Shown one piece after another: positions 41,561 to 50,853 of a stretch of 64,000 bases of DNA (positions are counted from its first letter, which is position 1; each line of letters starts with the position of its first letter). Position numbers and translations under genes: made by a program. Under the pieces are notes generated by a model, which saw nothing but the letters and a program-made list of their open reading frames with translations, was not told the DNA's origin and did no database searches. The stretch is from Virgibacillus_N oceani_A (GTDB taxonomy: Bacteria > Bacillota > Bacilli > Bacillales > Amphibacillaceae), in assembly GCA_041521345.1 (NCBI GenBank), contig JBGOHB010000007.1; one strand, 5' to 3'.

Positions 41561-42139
41561 ATGACGACCATTTGTTTAATTCGGCACGGGGAAACAAAAT
41601 GGAATGCTGCAGGGATACTGCAGGGTACAACGGATATACCATTGAACACCCGAGGAGTAAAACAGGCAGGGGCATGCAGTGCTTACCTTGCATCCTCCAG
41701 CTACGACGTACTCATTACAAGCCCATTGAAAAGAGCAAAACAAACAGCGGAAATTATCAATCAACAGCTTGATCTTCCCTTTCATATGATGGACGAATTT
41801 AAAGAACGCGCTTTTGGAGAGGGAGAAGGAATGACTTTTGAGGAGCGGCGAGCTGTCTATCCGGATAAAGATTATCCGAACCAGGAGAAAGAAGAAGATT
41901 TTCATCACCGGATTATGACAGGTCTCCATAAAGTGACCAAGTTGAACCCAAATCAAAAGGTTTTACTGGTTGCTCATGGTGCTGTTATTAAAGCTATCTT
42001 AAAGGCATTCTCGAATGATGAAAACATCCTGGAGAATGACAGACTGATGAACGGATGCATCAGTAATATCCATTTTGAAAATAAAGAATGGAATGTTAAA
42101 AACTTTAACAGGACGGAGCATCTGCCGAGTCTGTCTTAA
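41561..42139 (+). CDS. Histidine phosphatase family protein (phosphoglycerate-mutase-like)
   Basis: This 192-residue protein has the catalytic RHG motif in ICLIRHGETKWNAAGILQG at the N terminus and the second catalytic His in VLLVAHGAVIKAILKAF, with the acid/base Glu in EFKERAFGEGEGM. Members include broad phosphatases such as PhoE and GpmB-like proteins; true cofactor-dependent mutases are longer. The ribosome site is CCGGAGGG. It is monocistronic. Confidence 0.92.
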   Translation: MTTICLIRHGETKWNAAGILQGTTDIPLNTRGVKQAGACSAYLASSSYDVLITSPLKRAKQTAEIINQQLDLPFHMMDEFKERAFGEGEGMTFEERRAVYPDKDYPNQEKEEDFHHRIMTGLHKVTKLNPNQKVLLVAHGAVIKAILKAFSNDENILENDRLMNGCISNIHFENKEWNVKNFNRTEHLPSLS

Positions 42140-42259
42140 CATAAAAAGATGTTTAATACCGGCCTTCTATTGAATGGAAAATAAAAGCTAACGCCAGACA
42201 TAGAAGGCACGTTCCAGGCAAACCATATTGATCCGCCAACATAATAATGGCAATCCAAC

Positions 42260-42979
42260 TTACCATTTAACAACAGTTGCCTCTTTATGCAAATTAAATA
42301 ATAGATAGCTTACATATGAGATCCAGAATATAAAAAGAATATTAACCATTTCACTCAGCGTATTTACACTTACTTGAAAAAGAATAATGCCAATAAAGTT
42401 GATAACTGCGCCTATTAGAAGAGCTGCAGCAAGAATAGATGAAAAGGCAAAAAAGTATTTATTATTCATTTCCAAATAGAATAAATAGCCATGGGCAAAC
42501 AACCAAATAACCATACATAAGTTAGCTATGATATATAAACTAATGGAAAATCCTCCATCATTAATAGCCCATTCAAATAATAATCTCGCAAATTCCCGAT
42601 CACCTAGATACATAGAATACTGATTTATTGCAAATGTTGCTGTAACAGCTTGTACAATAAGGGAAACAGCATTAATCATAAAATAGGAAAAACCAAATAT
42701 CATCCCTAATAAGTTTAAAAACAATTTCTTTCCATGATAACTTCTATTAAACATACAAAAAAGAATTAAAGGCAAAATAGAAACGAGTAGAAAAGCTATG
42801 GCTTTACTACCATGATCCATACCAAAATACCATTGATGATCCGAGTAGTATATCAGTCCTTCGTTAACAGTTAAAGCTTCATTAGGATACAGTACACCCT
42901 GATAGACAGCACTTATCGCAATCCATATCAGAATAATAAACACATAAACAATCCCAAGAATACCCCCAAGTTTATACAA
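42260..42979 (-). CDS. Polytopic membrane protein, function unknown
   Basis: This is a 239-residue protein with six or seven membrane segments (GILGIVYVFIILIWIAIS; AIAFLLVSILPLILFCMF; LGMIFGFSYFMINAVSLIV; IIANLCMVIWLFAHGYLFY; AAALLIGAVINFIGIILF; LFIFWISYVSYLLFNL). There is no motif I can tie to a family. It stands alone on the minus strand, with AGGAGAGG upstream. Confidence 0.7.
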   Translation of the reverse strand: MYKLGGILGIVYVFIILIWIAISAVYQGVLYPNEALTVNEGLIYYSDHQWYFGMDHGSKAIAFLLVSILPLILFCMFNRSYHGKKLFLNLLGMIFGFSYFMINAVSLIVQAVTATFAINQYSMYLGDREFARLLFEWAINDGGFSISLYIIANLCMVIWLFAHGYLFYLEMNNKYFFAFSSILAAALLIGAVINFIGIILFQVSVNTLSEMVNILFIFWISYVSYLLFNLHKEATVVKW

Positions 42980-43253
42980 AATTACCTCTCCTATCGCGTT
43001 TAAGTCAAGTGCCGTGGGAGATTTATTAAGCTCCCATATTTTGTATTGTTTTCATTCTATTTTTGATAGCGATCTAATATGTATGAAACTCTATTTCTCC
43101 TGGCATCTATGGCAGGGATATTTAATTTGTTTAAATAGAGACAATAACAAGAAAATCAATTAATCAACTACCATGGAATACTAGCGTTCATTTCCTGTTC
43201 TTTCTCGTTAAAAGTGCAGGAAAGTCACGCTAAGGAGCAGTCCCTTGGCTGCC

Positions 43254-43934
43254 TTATTTACTGTTGATGAATAAAGAGCCATCAGTCTGAACTTGCGCAA
43301 AAAACACATCGGGAATCGAATCAATATCTTGCTTCTTAAGCTGCTCGTTCACCCAATTTATATCTAAATTTAACTTTTCCAGGTTTTCTGGGATAACCTT
43401 TCCATCCACGATGATCTCAATCGGGATAGGATAAACCCTGCATTTGCCTGGAATGTTCATATCTATTTTCGTTACAGGTTGTTTGCCTTGCTTAAGCATA
43501 ACTGACAGTTTTCCATTCGCCTCGAATATCGCGTAATCCACTTCAGCAATGGAAAATACATTTTTTTCTCTTAACATAGCCATTAATGCATCCAAATCCA
43601 GTTGTTGTCTGCGCAGGGCTTTGTCCACAATCTTTCCCTCTTTGATGACAATCACCGGATCACCGCTGACAATCTTTCTTCCTTTTATTGACCAAATGTC
43701 GATGAAGGCCATAATAAACGTGAACGCAGTCCAACCCGTCAATGCGATGACGCCATTTAAAATAGTGAGATCCTGATTAAGTACAAAGTCTGCAGCAATC
43801 GAGCCAATCGCAATAGCCGAAACAAAATTCACAAAGCTCAGCTGGCTGATTTCTTTCCTTCCCAGTATTCGTGTAAGGAAAAATAATACAAGGAAGCCTA
43901 TAGTGATTCTTAGCAATAACTCGGGTATACCCAT
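43254..43934 (-). CDS. DUF421 (YetF/YdfR-type) membrane protein
   Basis: The protein has about 226 residues. Two or three N-terminal membrane helices (LLLRITIGFLVLFFLTRILG; FVNFVSAIAIGSIAADFVL; ILNGVIALTGWTAFTFIM) precede two cytoplasmic DUF421 domains with the typical GDPVIVIKEGKIV and LDALMAMLREKNVFSIAEVD. The start at 43934 is preferred since AAGGCGGAA precedes it; a start at 43967 has no ribosome site. Related Bacillus proteins are sporulation- or envelope-associated. The function is not established. Confidence 0.87.
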   Translation of the reverse strand: MGIPELLLRITIGFLVLFFLTRILGRKEISQLSFVNFVSAIAIGSIAADFVLNQDLTILNGVIALTGWTAFTFIMAFIDIWSIKGRKIVSGDPVIVIKEGKIVDKALRRQQLDLDALMAMLREKNVFSIAEVDYAIFEANGKLSVMLKQGKQPVTKIDMNIPGKCRVYPIPIEIIVDGKVIPENLEKLNLDINWVNEQLKKQDIDSIPDVFFAQVQTDGSLFINSK

Positions 43935-44167
43935 AATAAATTCCGCCTTTATCGTATTCCTTAGCATTATGGGTATTTTTCGTTATTATAAACCATGGAA
44001 AGCTAGTTTCTCACGAATTTACAATTTCAAAATGCTCCGTTAATGGTTTCTTTCTGCCATTTCCCCGAAAAATCTGCTTTACACTGCCGCCAGCCGGCGC
44101 TTCCATCAAAAATTCACCACGAGAAAACTTCGCCAGTTATTAAACTTGATGTTCGTAAGTCAGAACA

Positions 44168-44515
44168 AAAGCACAAGCGCTCGTTTAGCGACGTACGGAC
44201 TGCGCCTTGGGGCTACGGTACAGTGGTTCCTCGCCCCACCGTAAAGATCGGCCATGCCAGGTGGATCAGTGTTGCCGCGCAAAGCGGCGGTTTTAACTGA
44301 TCATTCCTTCCGCAGGAGATAAAGGAAACATGCTCCCGCATCGGGGGTATGCCGACGTTGACCGGCAAGGTCGTAGTTAGTCGGCCTTCCTTTACCCGTA
44401 AGGAGCCGATGTTGACTTATCGCACGGAGGTGAAGGAAGTCTGGGACTGCGGTACAGTCGTTCCTCGTCCCACCGTAAAGACCCGCTGTCGCTGGGCGCT
44501 GGAGCTAGACGTGGC
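44168..44515. repeat. Compound structured dispersed repeat, copy D
   Basis: This is a ~350-bp non-coding repeat. Its first part matches copy C at 30.0-30.2 kb nearly base for base. Nested module D1 is outer GATCAGT (44264-44270) / ACTGATC (44296-44302), inner GCCGC/GCGGC around GCAAA. Module D2 (about 44351-44385) is outer GCCGAC/GTCGGC with inner GACC/GGTC. The motif GGACTGCG(-)CGGTACAG(-)CCCACCGTAAAGA occurs twice. It ends with GGCGCTGGAGCTAGACG, a common end of Bacillaceae interspersed repeats. Confidence 0.75.
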
Positions 44516-44750
44516 TATTCTTATATAGAAGATTATCCACAGATCAAAAATTTTATAGTACGCTAAGCAATGAAAAAGGACTAATCCTTCGTCTATTTAC
44601 ATATTCCTTTCCTGTTTAGGCAGAACAAAAAAAGAGAACTCAATTATACCTTCCCCATGGAAAGATAAATATAGTGTTCTCCCCATTCTTTGAAACGTAA
44701 TTAACTTTAATACTATTTTATGCTGGTTTAACCATATTATCTACGAACTT
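44516..44750. other. Intergenic spacer 3' of glpP
   Basis: AT-rich spacer with no recognised gene. No strong terminator for glpP could be drawn. Confidence 0.3.
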
Positions 44751-45308
44751 TTACATCGTGCTATCATAATTCCATAACGCTTTACGAGAGGTGGTTACTG
44801 CAACAGCACCATGGTCTAATGCAAGTTTGATATCATTCGTTGACCTGATCAGTCCGCCAGCAATTACCGGGGTCTCTGTCTGTTCTGCAATTTCATTTAT
44901 AACAGAGGGAATAACACCAGGCAAAACTTCAATATAATCTGGTTTCGTTTTATCGACCAGCTCAATATTCCTTTTAATAGCTGAACTGTCTATGGCAAAC
45001 ATACGCTGTATTGCTACTAAACCACTTTTCTTCGCCATAGAGATAATATTGCCGCGCGTGGATATAACACCGTCAACCTTCATATGATGGACGAGCAACT
45101 CCATGCCAAACTGATCAACCTGGAGACCTTTTATTAAATCCAAATGAACAATAATTCGCTTATCAAATTTCTTTGCATACCTGACAATATTCGGCAATTG
45201 AGCTATACGGGTTTCCAGTAAGATCATAATTCCATGATCGGATTCTAAAAGTTTTTCAAAATCCTTTAGTTCTCTTACAGCTGGTATCACGCCTTTTAAA
45301 TGCTCCAT
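44751..45308 (-). CDS. glpP: Glycerol-3-phosphate-responsive antiterminator GlpP
   Basis: This 185-residue TIM-barrel RNA-binding protein is full length for GlpP. It has the typical start LKGVIPAVRELKDFEKLLES and the segments IVHLDLIKGLQVDQFGMELL, DYIEVLPGVIPSVI and VIAGGLIRSTNDIKLALDHG (phosphate-binding part of the barrel). With glycerol-3-phosphate bound it prevents termination in glp leaders. The nearby glycerophosphodiester genes and a terminator in the ugpA leader (51843-51895) make it a plausible local regulator. Confidence 0.93.
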   Translation of the reverse strand: MEHLKGVIPAVRELKDFEKLLESDHGIMILLETRIAQLPNIVRYAKKFDKRIIVHLDLIKGLQVDQFGMELLVHHMKVDGVISTRGNIISMAKKSGLVAIQRMFAIDSSAIKRNIELVDKTKPDYIEVLPGVIPSVINEIAEQTETPVIAGGLIRSTNDIKLALDHGAVAVTTSRKALWNYDSTM

Positions 45309-45483
45309 ACTTCATCCCCCTAAGCGGTATTAAGATAATATTATATCCCGGACTAGCAAACATTTGATAAATACCAACGAAAGCAGGTCACCAAAATCCA
45401 TTATTATTAAATAAAACACATCAACAGCTTTAGTGTTTCCATATGTGTTCAGCATTTTTTTGAGCGTGTTACTTTTATGATAC

Positions 45484-46434
45484 CTATTCTTCCTTCACCT
45501 GGCTTGTATAGGTTTCCAGCACCTCTTCCAAGCGATCAGGATAATCGGTAAAAATCCCTGTGACTCCCCAATGAATGAGCCGCTCCATGTCCTCTTTCTC
45601 ATTCACTGTATAAGGATGAATAAGCAGACCTTCACGAAGAACCTTTTCAACAAACTCTTTCGTTAGTGATTTATAATTAACACCTATGCCAACAGCATAT
45701 TCTTTTATTTCCGTTATTTCCTGTTCTGTTAATTCAGCCTCATCCTCCCCATAGTTTAATAGTTTAATCAATGGGATGGATGGTTCATGCGCTTTTACTT
45801 CCAGTAAACTCGAACTATCAAATGACTGAATAATAACCTGGCCTTCTGGGATATCCCGGCCGACAAGCTCATGTTGATGCAGTACTTCCAGCAACGCTTC
45901 CACCATTCCAGGATAGGTTTCTGGTGATTTTGTTTCAATATAATAATTGGCATGATGACCAAAAGTTTCCAGGATTTCATCTAGTGGAGGAACCTTGACA
46001 TTACTAAATACAGGCTGTGCCAGGTCAGGGTTTTCAATGTTAAACCATGCGCCGGCATCAAGTATTTTTATTTCTTCAAATAAAAAGTCATTAACGGCTC
46101 CTTCTACATCTGTTGTCCGGGATATATCACTGTCATGCATCGCGACCAGGATGCCGTCCTTTGTCATTTGCAAATCTATTTCAATATAATCCGCATTCAT
46201 GTCTTCACCCATTTGATAGGATACTAATGTGTGTTCCGGTGCATGACCGGAAGCTCCCCGGTGGGCAATATTAAGAAAGCGGTTTTCTGAGAGCAGGGAT
46301 CCTTCCCGCTCTAATGCTATTTCTTCTGCCTCGTTCTTATTCTCCTGTGGGGTCGTGCTTATTTCTTCACTATTACCACAGCCAACGATAAAAACGAGAA
46401 CCATTACGAGTAAACTTAATTTCACTTTCATCAC
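45484..46434 (-). CDS. glpQ: Secreted glycerophosphodiester phosphodiesterase lipoprotein
   Basis: This 316-residue lipoprotein has its acylated cysteine at residue 19 (lipobox IVGC). The GDPD barrel begins FLNIAHRGASGHAPEHTLVS with the catalytic His/Arg and continues ADYIEIDLQMTKDGILVAMH (metal-binding Glu/Asp and second His) and YYIETKSPETYPG. It hydrolyses glycerophosphodiesters from phospholipid or teichoic acid to glycerol-3-phosphate outside the cell, supplying the Ugp transporters and the GlpP ligand. A decayed paralogue is at 57250-57591. Confidence 0.93.
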   Translation of the reverse strand: MMKVKLSLLVMVLVFIVGCGNSEEISTTPQENKNEAEEIALEREGSLLSENRFLNIAHRGASGHAPEHTLVSYQMGEDMNADYIEIDLQMTKDGILVAMHDSDISRTTDVEGAVNDFLFEEIKILDAGAWFNIENPDLAQPVFSNVKVPPLDEILETFGHHANYYIETKSPETYPGMVEALLEVLHQHELVGRDIPEGQVIIQSFDSSSLLEVKAHEPSIPLIKLLNYGEDEAELTEQEITEIKEYAVGIGVNYKSLTKEFVEKVLREGLLIHPYTVNEKEDMERLIHWGVTGIFTDYPDRLEEVLETYTSQVKEE

Positions 46435-46443
46435 CCAATTTAA

Positions 46444-46984
46444 TTATATCAGACCTAACACTGTTCGGGATACATTCATAGCATGCTGATAAATTTGCAA
46501 TAATTGGATCGTTATATCCAAGTATTCGGCACTTATATTTGGGTTGTATTCCTGTTTATTAATCAAACTATTAAAATGCTTAAATTTAATATCATTCTCG
46601 AACTGACTTATATATGACTGAGACTTAATATTTTCCCTTGCCACCGTTATATCATTATCCTTAAAGGCTGACAGGAAGTTGGCATTTAATATATGAAGCA
46701 GCATTACCTCTTCATTGGATTGGCTGCTTGTCAAATCATTCTGTCCCATTTTTAATAAATATTGCTGAATCTTAATATAGGATGCATCAATAATACGTTC
46801 AATTTTAACCAGTTCTTTCGCTTCAAATTTTCTATCCATAAAGTCTGTTAATTGTGCGATCATACCTGTCTTAACAAGTGTTGCCAGCCTGACGATTTGA
46901 TTTTTTTTGTGAATTAATGCTTCTTCCGGTACACCAAGCATTTTGTTATTTAGTGCAACACGAAATAGTGGTTCTTCCTTTTTT
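46444..46984 (-). pseudogene. C-terminal fragment of a Na/Pi cotransporter (PhoU-like tail)
   Basis: An open frame of 165 codons from 46941, extendable upstream without a start as EEPLFRVALNNK, reads MLGVPEEALIHKKNQIVRLA and beyond, the cytoplasmic helical tail that follows the transporter domain in NptA/YqeW-like proteins. The membrane domain is missing; a stop lies at about 46985 and the sequence beyond belongs to a PhoU pseudogene. Even if translated it would be only a helical stump. Confidence 0.65.
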
Positions 46985-46989
46985 GGTGG

Positions 46990-47703
46990 AAAAAATCGTT
47001 AACTCCCTTACCTTTCGTATATATCCTGTGAGTCAATTAAAAACCGACCATTGTGAATCTTCCCTTTATACAGTTTAAATAATGCTCCTGTACGTTTTAG
47101 CACAATTGACCAAGTGATCCCCGATCCTTTCAAAAAGCGGCTGGTCACAATCATTTTTAATTTACTTTCCGTCATTTTCTTCTCGACTTCAATGTGGTTT
47201 ACAAGCCTTTTGGTATGTGTCTTTATTCAACTTATTAACATGTTGATCGTGCTTGACGACCCAGTTTAATATATCCGCATCATCATTTTTCATGCCCTCA
47301 ATAAGCCAGCTTCATCTTTTGTTCATATTTAAAATATTCCCGGATTAACGGTTTCAATTCCTTCGCATCTTGGCCTTCACTAATCGTAATTATATTGATA
47401 AGCTGGTCTTCAATCCGCACCAGATCTCTTATCATACGATTCATGGCAAACAGCTATTTAATTTCTGTCATATTTAGCTGCTGCAATGATTTAATTTCTA
47501 AAATATACGCTTCAATCTATCTTTCAATTTGATCAACACTATTTTCAGTCTTTAATATATAGTCTCTTTGTTCATTAGAGGGATTGTTTAAGAAGGTGGT
47601 ATAGTAATTGTTCATATTTAGTAAATGATCAATAATGCTTAACGTGAGGACTTAAATTTCTTCCCGTTTTCTGGTGTAGTAATTTACTCTGCTGAGCATG
47701 TAA
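46990..47703 (-). pseudogene. PhoU-family pseudogene
   Basis: From a start at about 47701 (AGAGGTGATTAC upstream) the minus strand reads MLSRVNYYTRKREEI, stop, LTLSIIDHLLNMNNYYTTFL, stop, LFAMNRMIRDLVRIEDQLIN, FKYEQKMKLAY, stop, a frame change, then KLKMIVTSRFLKGSGITW-like sequence. That is a typical two-repeat PhoU helical protein interrupted by at least four stops and frameshifts. Together with the adjacent transporter stump it marks a lost phosphate-uptake locus. Confidence 0.75.
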
Positions 47704-47881
47704 TCACCTCTGTTTTTCGTTGTACAGGAAAGCCTTGCTGGTGAGCAAGGCTAAGTCAATTTATGAGACCTGATATTCCAAAATACAACTATATTCATTT
47801 CTGTGAAAAAATATTCGACTATCTGTCTTGCTTCTGCATCTCTATACTTCTATAACTACTTTTAAAATTTTTCCTCTCTGT

Positions 47882-48601
47882 TTATACGCCTTTGAAAATC
47901 TCCGGGCTATTGGAAAATACCCCATCCACTCCAATATGAAGCAGTTCTTTGTACCGCTTTTTTTCATTCACTGTGTACGGGAATACCTTATAGCCAAGTG
48001 AATGGCATTCTTTAATTAATTCCTCGTCTGTCCAATTTTGCATCGGATGTAAGCTGTATATATCCAACCCGCAATGCTTTGCATATTTCCACGGCTTTAA
48101 TATTCGGTAATAAAATAATAAACCTATCGGGATACGCTGCGTTAGTGCCTGAAAATTTCTTAATGCCTCATGATCAAAGGAAGAAATAATAACATTATCT
48201 TCAAACTTATGATTTTTCAAACAATCAAGCAGTATACGTTCAATACCATCATACATCACCGGTATATTTTTTATTTCTACATTTAATACAATATGCTTCG
48301 GGAGTATTTCTAATATCTCATCTAACGTCGCTAAAGAAACATCTTTAAATTCTTTTGAAAAAGAAGAGCCAACATCTATTTGTTTAATTTCCCTTAACGT
48401 GTAATCTTTAATGTATCCAGGAAATTTTTTATTGAAACGTGCCAGCTTCTGATCATGGATAACAACTAATTGATGATCCCTTGTCAGCTGTACATCAAGT
48501 TCTATACCCTGGACGTTATAGGACAATGCTTTTTTTATGGCCGGCAATGAATTTTCAGGGGCCTCAGTAAGAGAACCCCTGTGTGCAAAGTTTAAAGCCA
48601 A
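47882..48601 (-). CDS. ugpQ: Cytosolic glycerophosphodiester phosphodiesterase (UgpQ-like), copy 1
   Basis: This 239-residue GDPD has no signal peptide: ALNFAHRGSLTEAPENSLPA (catalytic His-Arg-Gly), GIELDVQLTRDHQLVVIHDQ (metal ligands, second His) and LNVEIKNIPVMYDGIE. It releases glycerol-3-phosphate and an alcohol from imported diesters. The start is taken at TTG 48601 by alignment with copy 2 (58537-59289), which begins at the same point; a GTG at 48610 is an alternative. It is the last gene of the first ugp cassette. Confidence 0.9.
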   Translation of the reverse strand: MALNFAHRGSLTEAPENSLPAIKKALSYNVQGIELDVQLTRDHQLVVIHDQKLARFNKKFPGYIKDYTLREIKQIDVGSSFSKEFKDVSLATLDEILEILPKHIVLNVEIKNIPVMYDGIERILLDCLKNHKFEDNVIISSFDHEALRNFQALTQRIPIGLLFYYRILKPWKYAKHCGLDIYSLHPMQNWTDEELIKECHSLGYKVFPYTVNEKKRYKELLHIGVDGVFSNSPEIFKGV

Positions 48602-48697
48602 ATCATTCACTCGCTTTATCAGGGGCTCTCCACCATTCAAGCAAATAAGATTCACTGAAATCCGGTTAAAGCCCCTTCATTATTTCTGATTCAAAAC

Positions 48698-50020
48698 TTA
48701 CTGCAGGGCATCGGTAATTCTTTGCGCTGCTTCATCTAAGGCTTCTTGAGGGTCACGTCCTTCATACATTTCACCCAATGCTGTTTCAACTATTTGTCTC
48801 GCTTCCGGTAATACTTCTGTTAATGCTCCCTGAGTTGCAGGGCTGGCTGTTGTGCTTTCCAATTGATCAACAGCAGTCCGGAAAATTGGAAATTCTTCAT
48901 AAACGTCATTTAAAGCATCTTCTTCATAAGCTGCCAGTGTAATCGGGAAATAACCTGTTGCAGCAGCCCATTCTGCTTGGACTTCCGGATCAGTCGTGTA
49001 TTTAGCAAATTCCCATGCGGCCTGTTGCTCTTCTTCAGAAACCTGATTTGTAATCCATATGGATGCACCACCAACGATAACACCTTCAGGATCCATACCG
49101 TCTGCAACAGGGATAAAAGCAGAGCCAACTTCAAATGGTGAATTCTCTATCACTTGTGCTGTATTCGCTGTAGAATCTAAATACATACCAACTTGCTCGG
49201 CAAAAAATGGCCCACGAGGATCTTCCCAGTTACTTCCGTAGTTTCGGAAAGTACCAGCTTCATTCATTTCATTTAACCAGTTAAAAATATTTAATCCTGC
49301 TTCAGCGTTAATCAATGCTTCTGTTGCGTCACCACTGCGCCCATTATCGTTATCAAGGTAAAGTGCACCCTGGTTTGCAAGTAATTGTTCGACGAACCAG
49401 CCTATGGTTGCCATAGTGAAACCATACGTATCATCATCGGAAATCGCCTCTGCAGCTTCTTGCACTTCGCTGAATGTACTTGGAGGATTCTCCGGATCCA
49501 AACCTGCTTCTTCAAACATATCCTTGTTATAGAACATAACGGCATTGGAAGTATTAAAAGGCATGGAGTATAATTCTCCTTCTAACTCATAATAAGATAA
49601 AATATTTTCTTCCAAAGCAGATGTGTCAAAATCATCTGCATCAATAAACTCCTGCATTGGCGTAATAAATCCACTTTCACTCATATACTTTGTACCAATC
49701 TCAAAAACCTGTACAATCGACGGTGCTTCATCAGAACCTCCCACTGCACGCAGCTGGGCTAATGAGTCATCATAGCTTCCTTGATAGATCGCTCTCACTT
49801 CAACTGTATCAGACTGTTCATTAAAGCTATCTACAATAGCTTCCAGAGAATCTCCGTTAATACCACTCATTGCATGCCAAAAGTCAATTTGTGTTTTATC
49901 ATCTGATCCTTCTCCACCACCTGAGCCGGTGTCAGCATCTCCATCACTGCCATTACCGCAAGCCACCAACGCTAGCATGAGGATCAAAAGCAATGCTAAA
50001 CTACCAAAAAATTTTTTCAT
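48698..50020 (-). CDS. ugpB: ABC transporter substrate-binding lipoprotein UgpB-like, copy 1
   Basis: This 440-residue lipoprotein has its Cys at residue 21 (lipobox LVAC), then a Gly/Asp/Ser linker. The family 1 solute-binding core begins TQIDFWHAMSGINGDSLEAI and contains YSMPFNTSNAVMFYNKDMF. Gene order with ugpA, ugpE and a GDPD supports glycerol-3-phosphate or glycerophosphodiester as ligand. The start at 50020 (MKKFFGSL) follows GGGGAAAGG; a start at 50047 would overlap ugpE and disturb the signal peptide. It is very acidic and about 65-70 per cent identical by eye to copy 2. Confidence 0.9.
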   Translation of the reverse strand: MKKFFGSLALLLILMLALVACGNGSDGDADTGSGGGEGSDDKTQIDFWHAMSGINGDSLEAIVDSFNEQSDTVEVRAIYQGSYDDSLAQLRAVGGSDEAPSIVQVFEIGTKYMSESGFITPMQEFIDADDFDTSALEENILSYYELEGELYSMPFNTSNAVMFYNKDMFEEAGLDPENPPSTFSEVQEAAEAISDDDTYGFTMATIGWFVEQLLANQGALYLDNDNGRSGDATEALINAEAGLNIFNWLNEMNEAGTFRNYGSNWEDPRGPFFAEQVGMYLDSTANTAQVIENSPFEVGSAFIPVADGMDPEGVIVGGASIWITNQVSEEEQQAAWEFAKYTTDPEVQAEWAAATGYFPITLAAYEEDALNDVYEEFPIFRTAVDQLESTTASPATQGALTEVLPEARQIVETALGEMYEGRDPQEALDEAAQRITDALQ

Positions 50021-50043
50021 TTTTTCCTTTCCCCTTTCATTTT

Positions 50044-50853
50044 TCATCCTTTTAATGCCCCTGCTGTCAATCCCTCTCTAATATACTTTAACCCTATAAA
50101 TAATAGAACTAGAGTTGGTATTAAAATTACTACCACACCAGCCATTACCATATTCCACGAAGAGGAACCTTCAGTATCTATGAGCATTTTCAAACCAATT
50201 TGTACAGTTCTGTGGGATTCATCATTTGTTACCAGAAGCGGCCATAGATATTGGTTCCAGGTTGTTAAAAATCCATAGATTCCTAACGCACTTAATGATG
50301 ATTTAGATAATGGCAAAACGAATTTCAAATAGAACTTAAATCGCGAACAACCATCCATTTGAGCTGATTCCCATAATTCCTTTGGTATCGTCAGGAAATG
50401 CTGCCTTAATAGAAAAATACCAAAAGGCAGTGCAAAGAATGGGAAGGTGAGACCGGCAAAAGTATTTACCCAGCCCAGATTCAATATAGTCAGAAAATTG
50501 GGTATCATCGTTGCTTCCCATGGGATTAACATAGTTGCTAAAAACAGAAAAAAGATAAGCTCTCTACCCTTGAACGGAATGAAAACAAATGCATACGCTG
50601 ACAAACTTGAAACAATAAGCTGGCCAACCATCACAATGAAAGATACTGTAAAACTGACTAATAAGAAATGCACTAATGGCACTCTGTCAAAGACATCTGC
50701 ATATGCATCAAAGCTTATAGATGACGGCAGCAATTGGCCGGCATAAATTTCCTGCGGTTCCATAAAACTTGCTGATATGGCATATAATAGAGGGAAAAAC
50801 AGAATCAGGGATGACAAAACCAGCAAAAAATAAAATATGAGTTTTCTCATCAT
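50044..50853 (-). CDS. ugpE: ABC transporter permease UgpE-like, copy 1
   Basis: This 269-residue permease has six membrane segments. The EAA loop reads IPKELWESAQMDGCSRFKFY followed by LKFVLPLSKSSLSA, and the C terminus YIREGLTAGALKG is typical of MalG/UgpE. It overlaps ugpA by four bases (ATGA type). It pairs with UgpA to form the membrane channel; the ATPase is encoded elsewhere. Confidence 0.92.
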   Translation of the reverse strand: MMRKLIFYFLLVLSSLILFFPLLYAISASFMEPQEIYAGQLLPSSISFDAYADVFDRVPLVHFLLVSFTVSFIVMVGQLIVSSLSAYAFVFIPFKGRELIFFLFLATMLIPWEATMIPNFLTILNLGWVNTFAGLTFPFFALPFGIFLLRQHFLTIPKELWESAQMDGCSRFKFYLKFVLPLSKSSLSALGIYGFLTTWNQYLWPLLVTNDESHRTVQIGLKMLIDTEGSSSWNMVMAGVVVILIPTLVLLFIGLKYIREGLTAGALKG

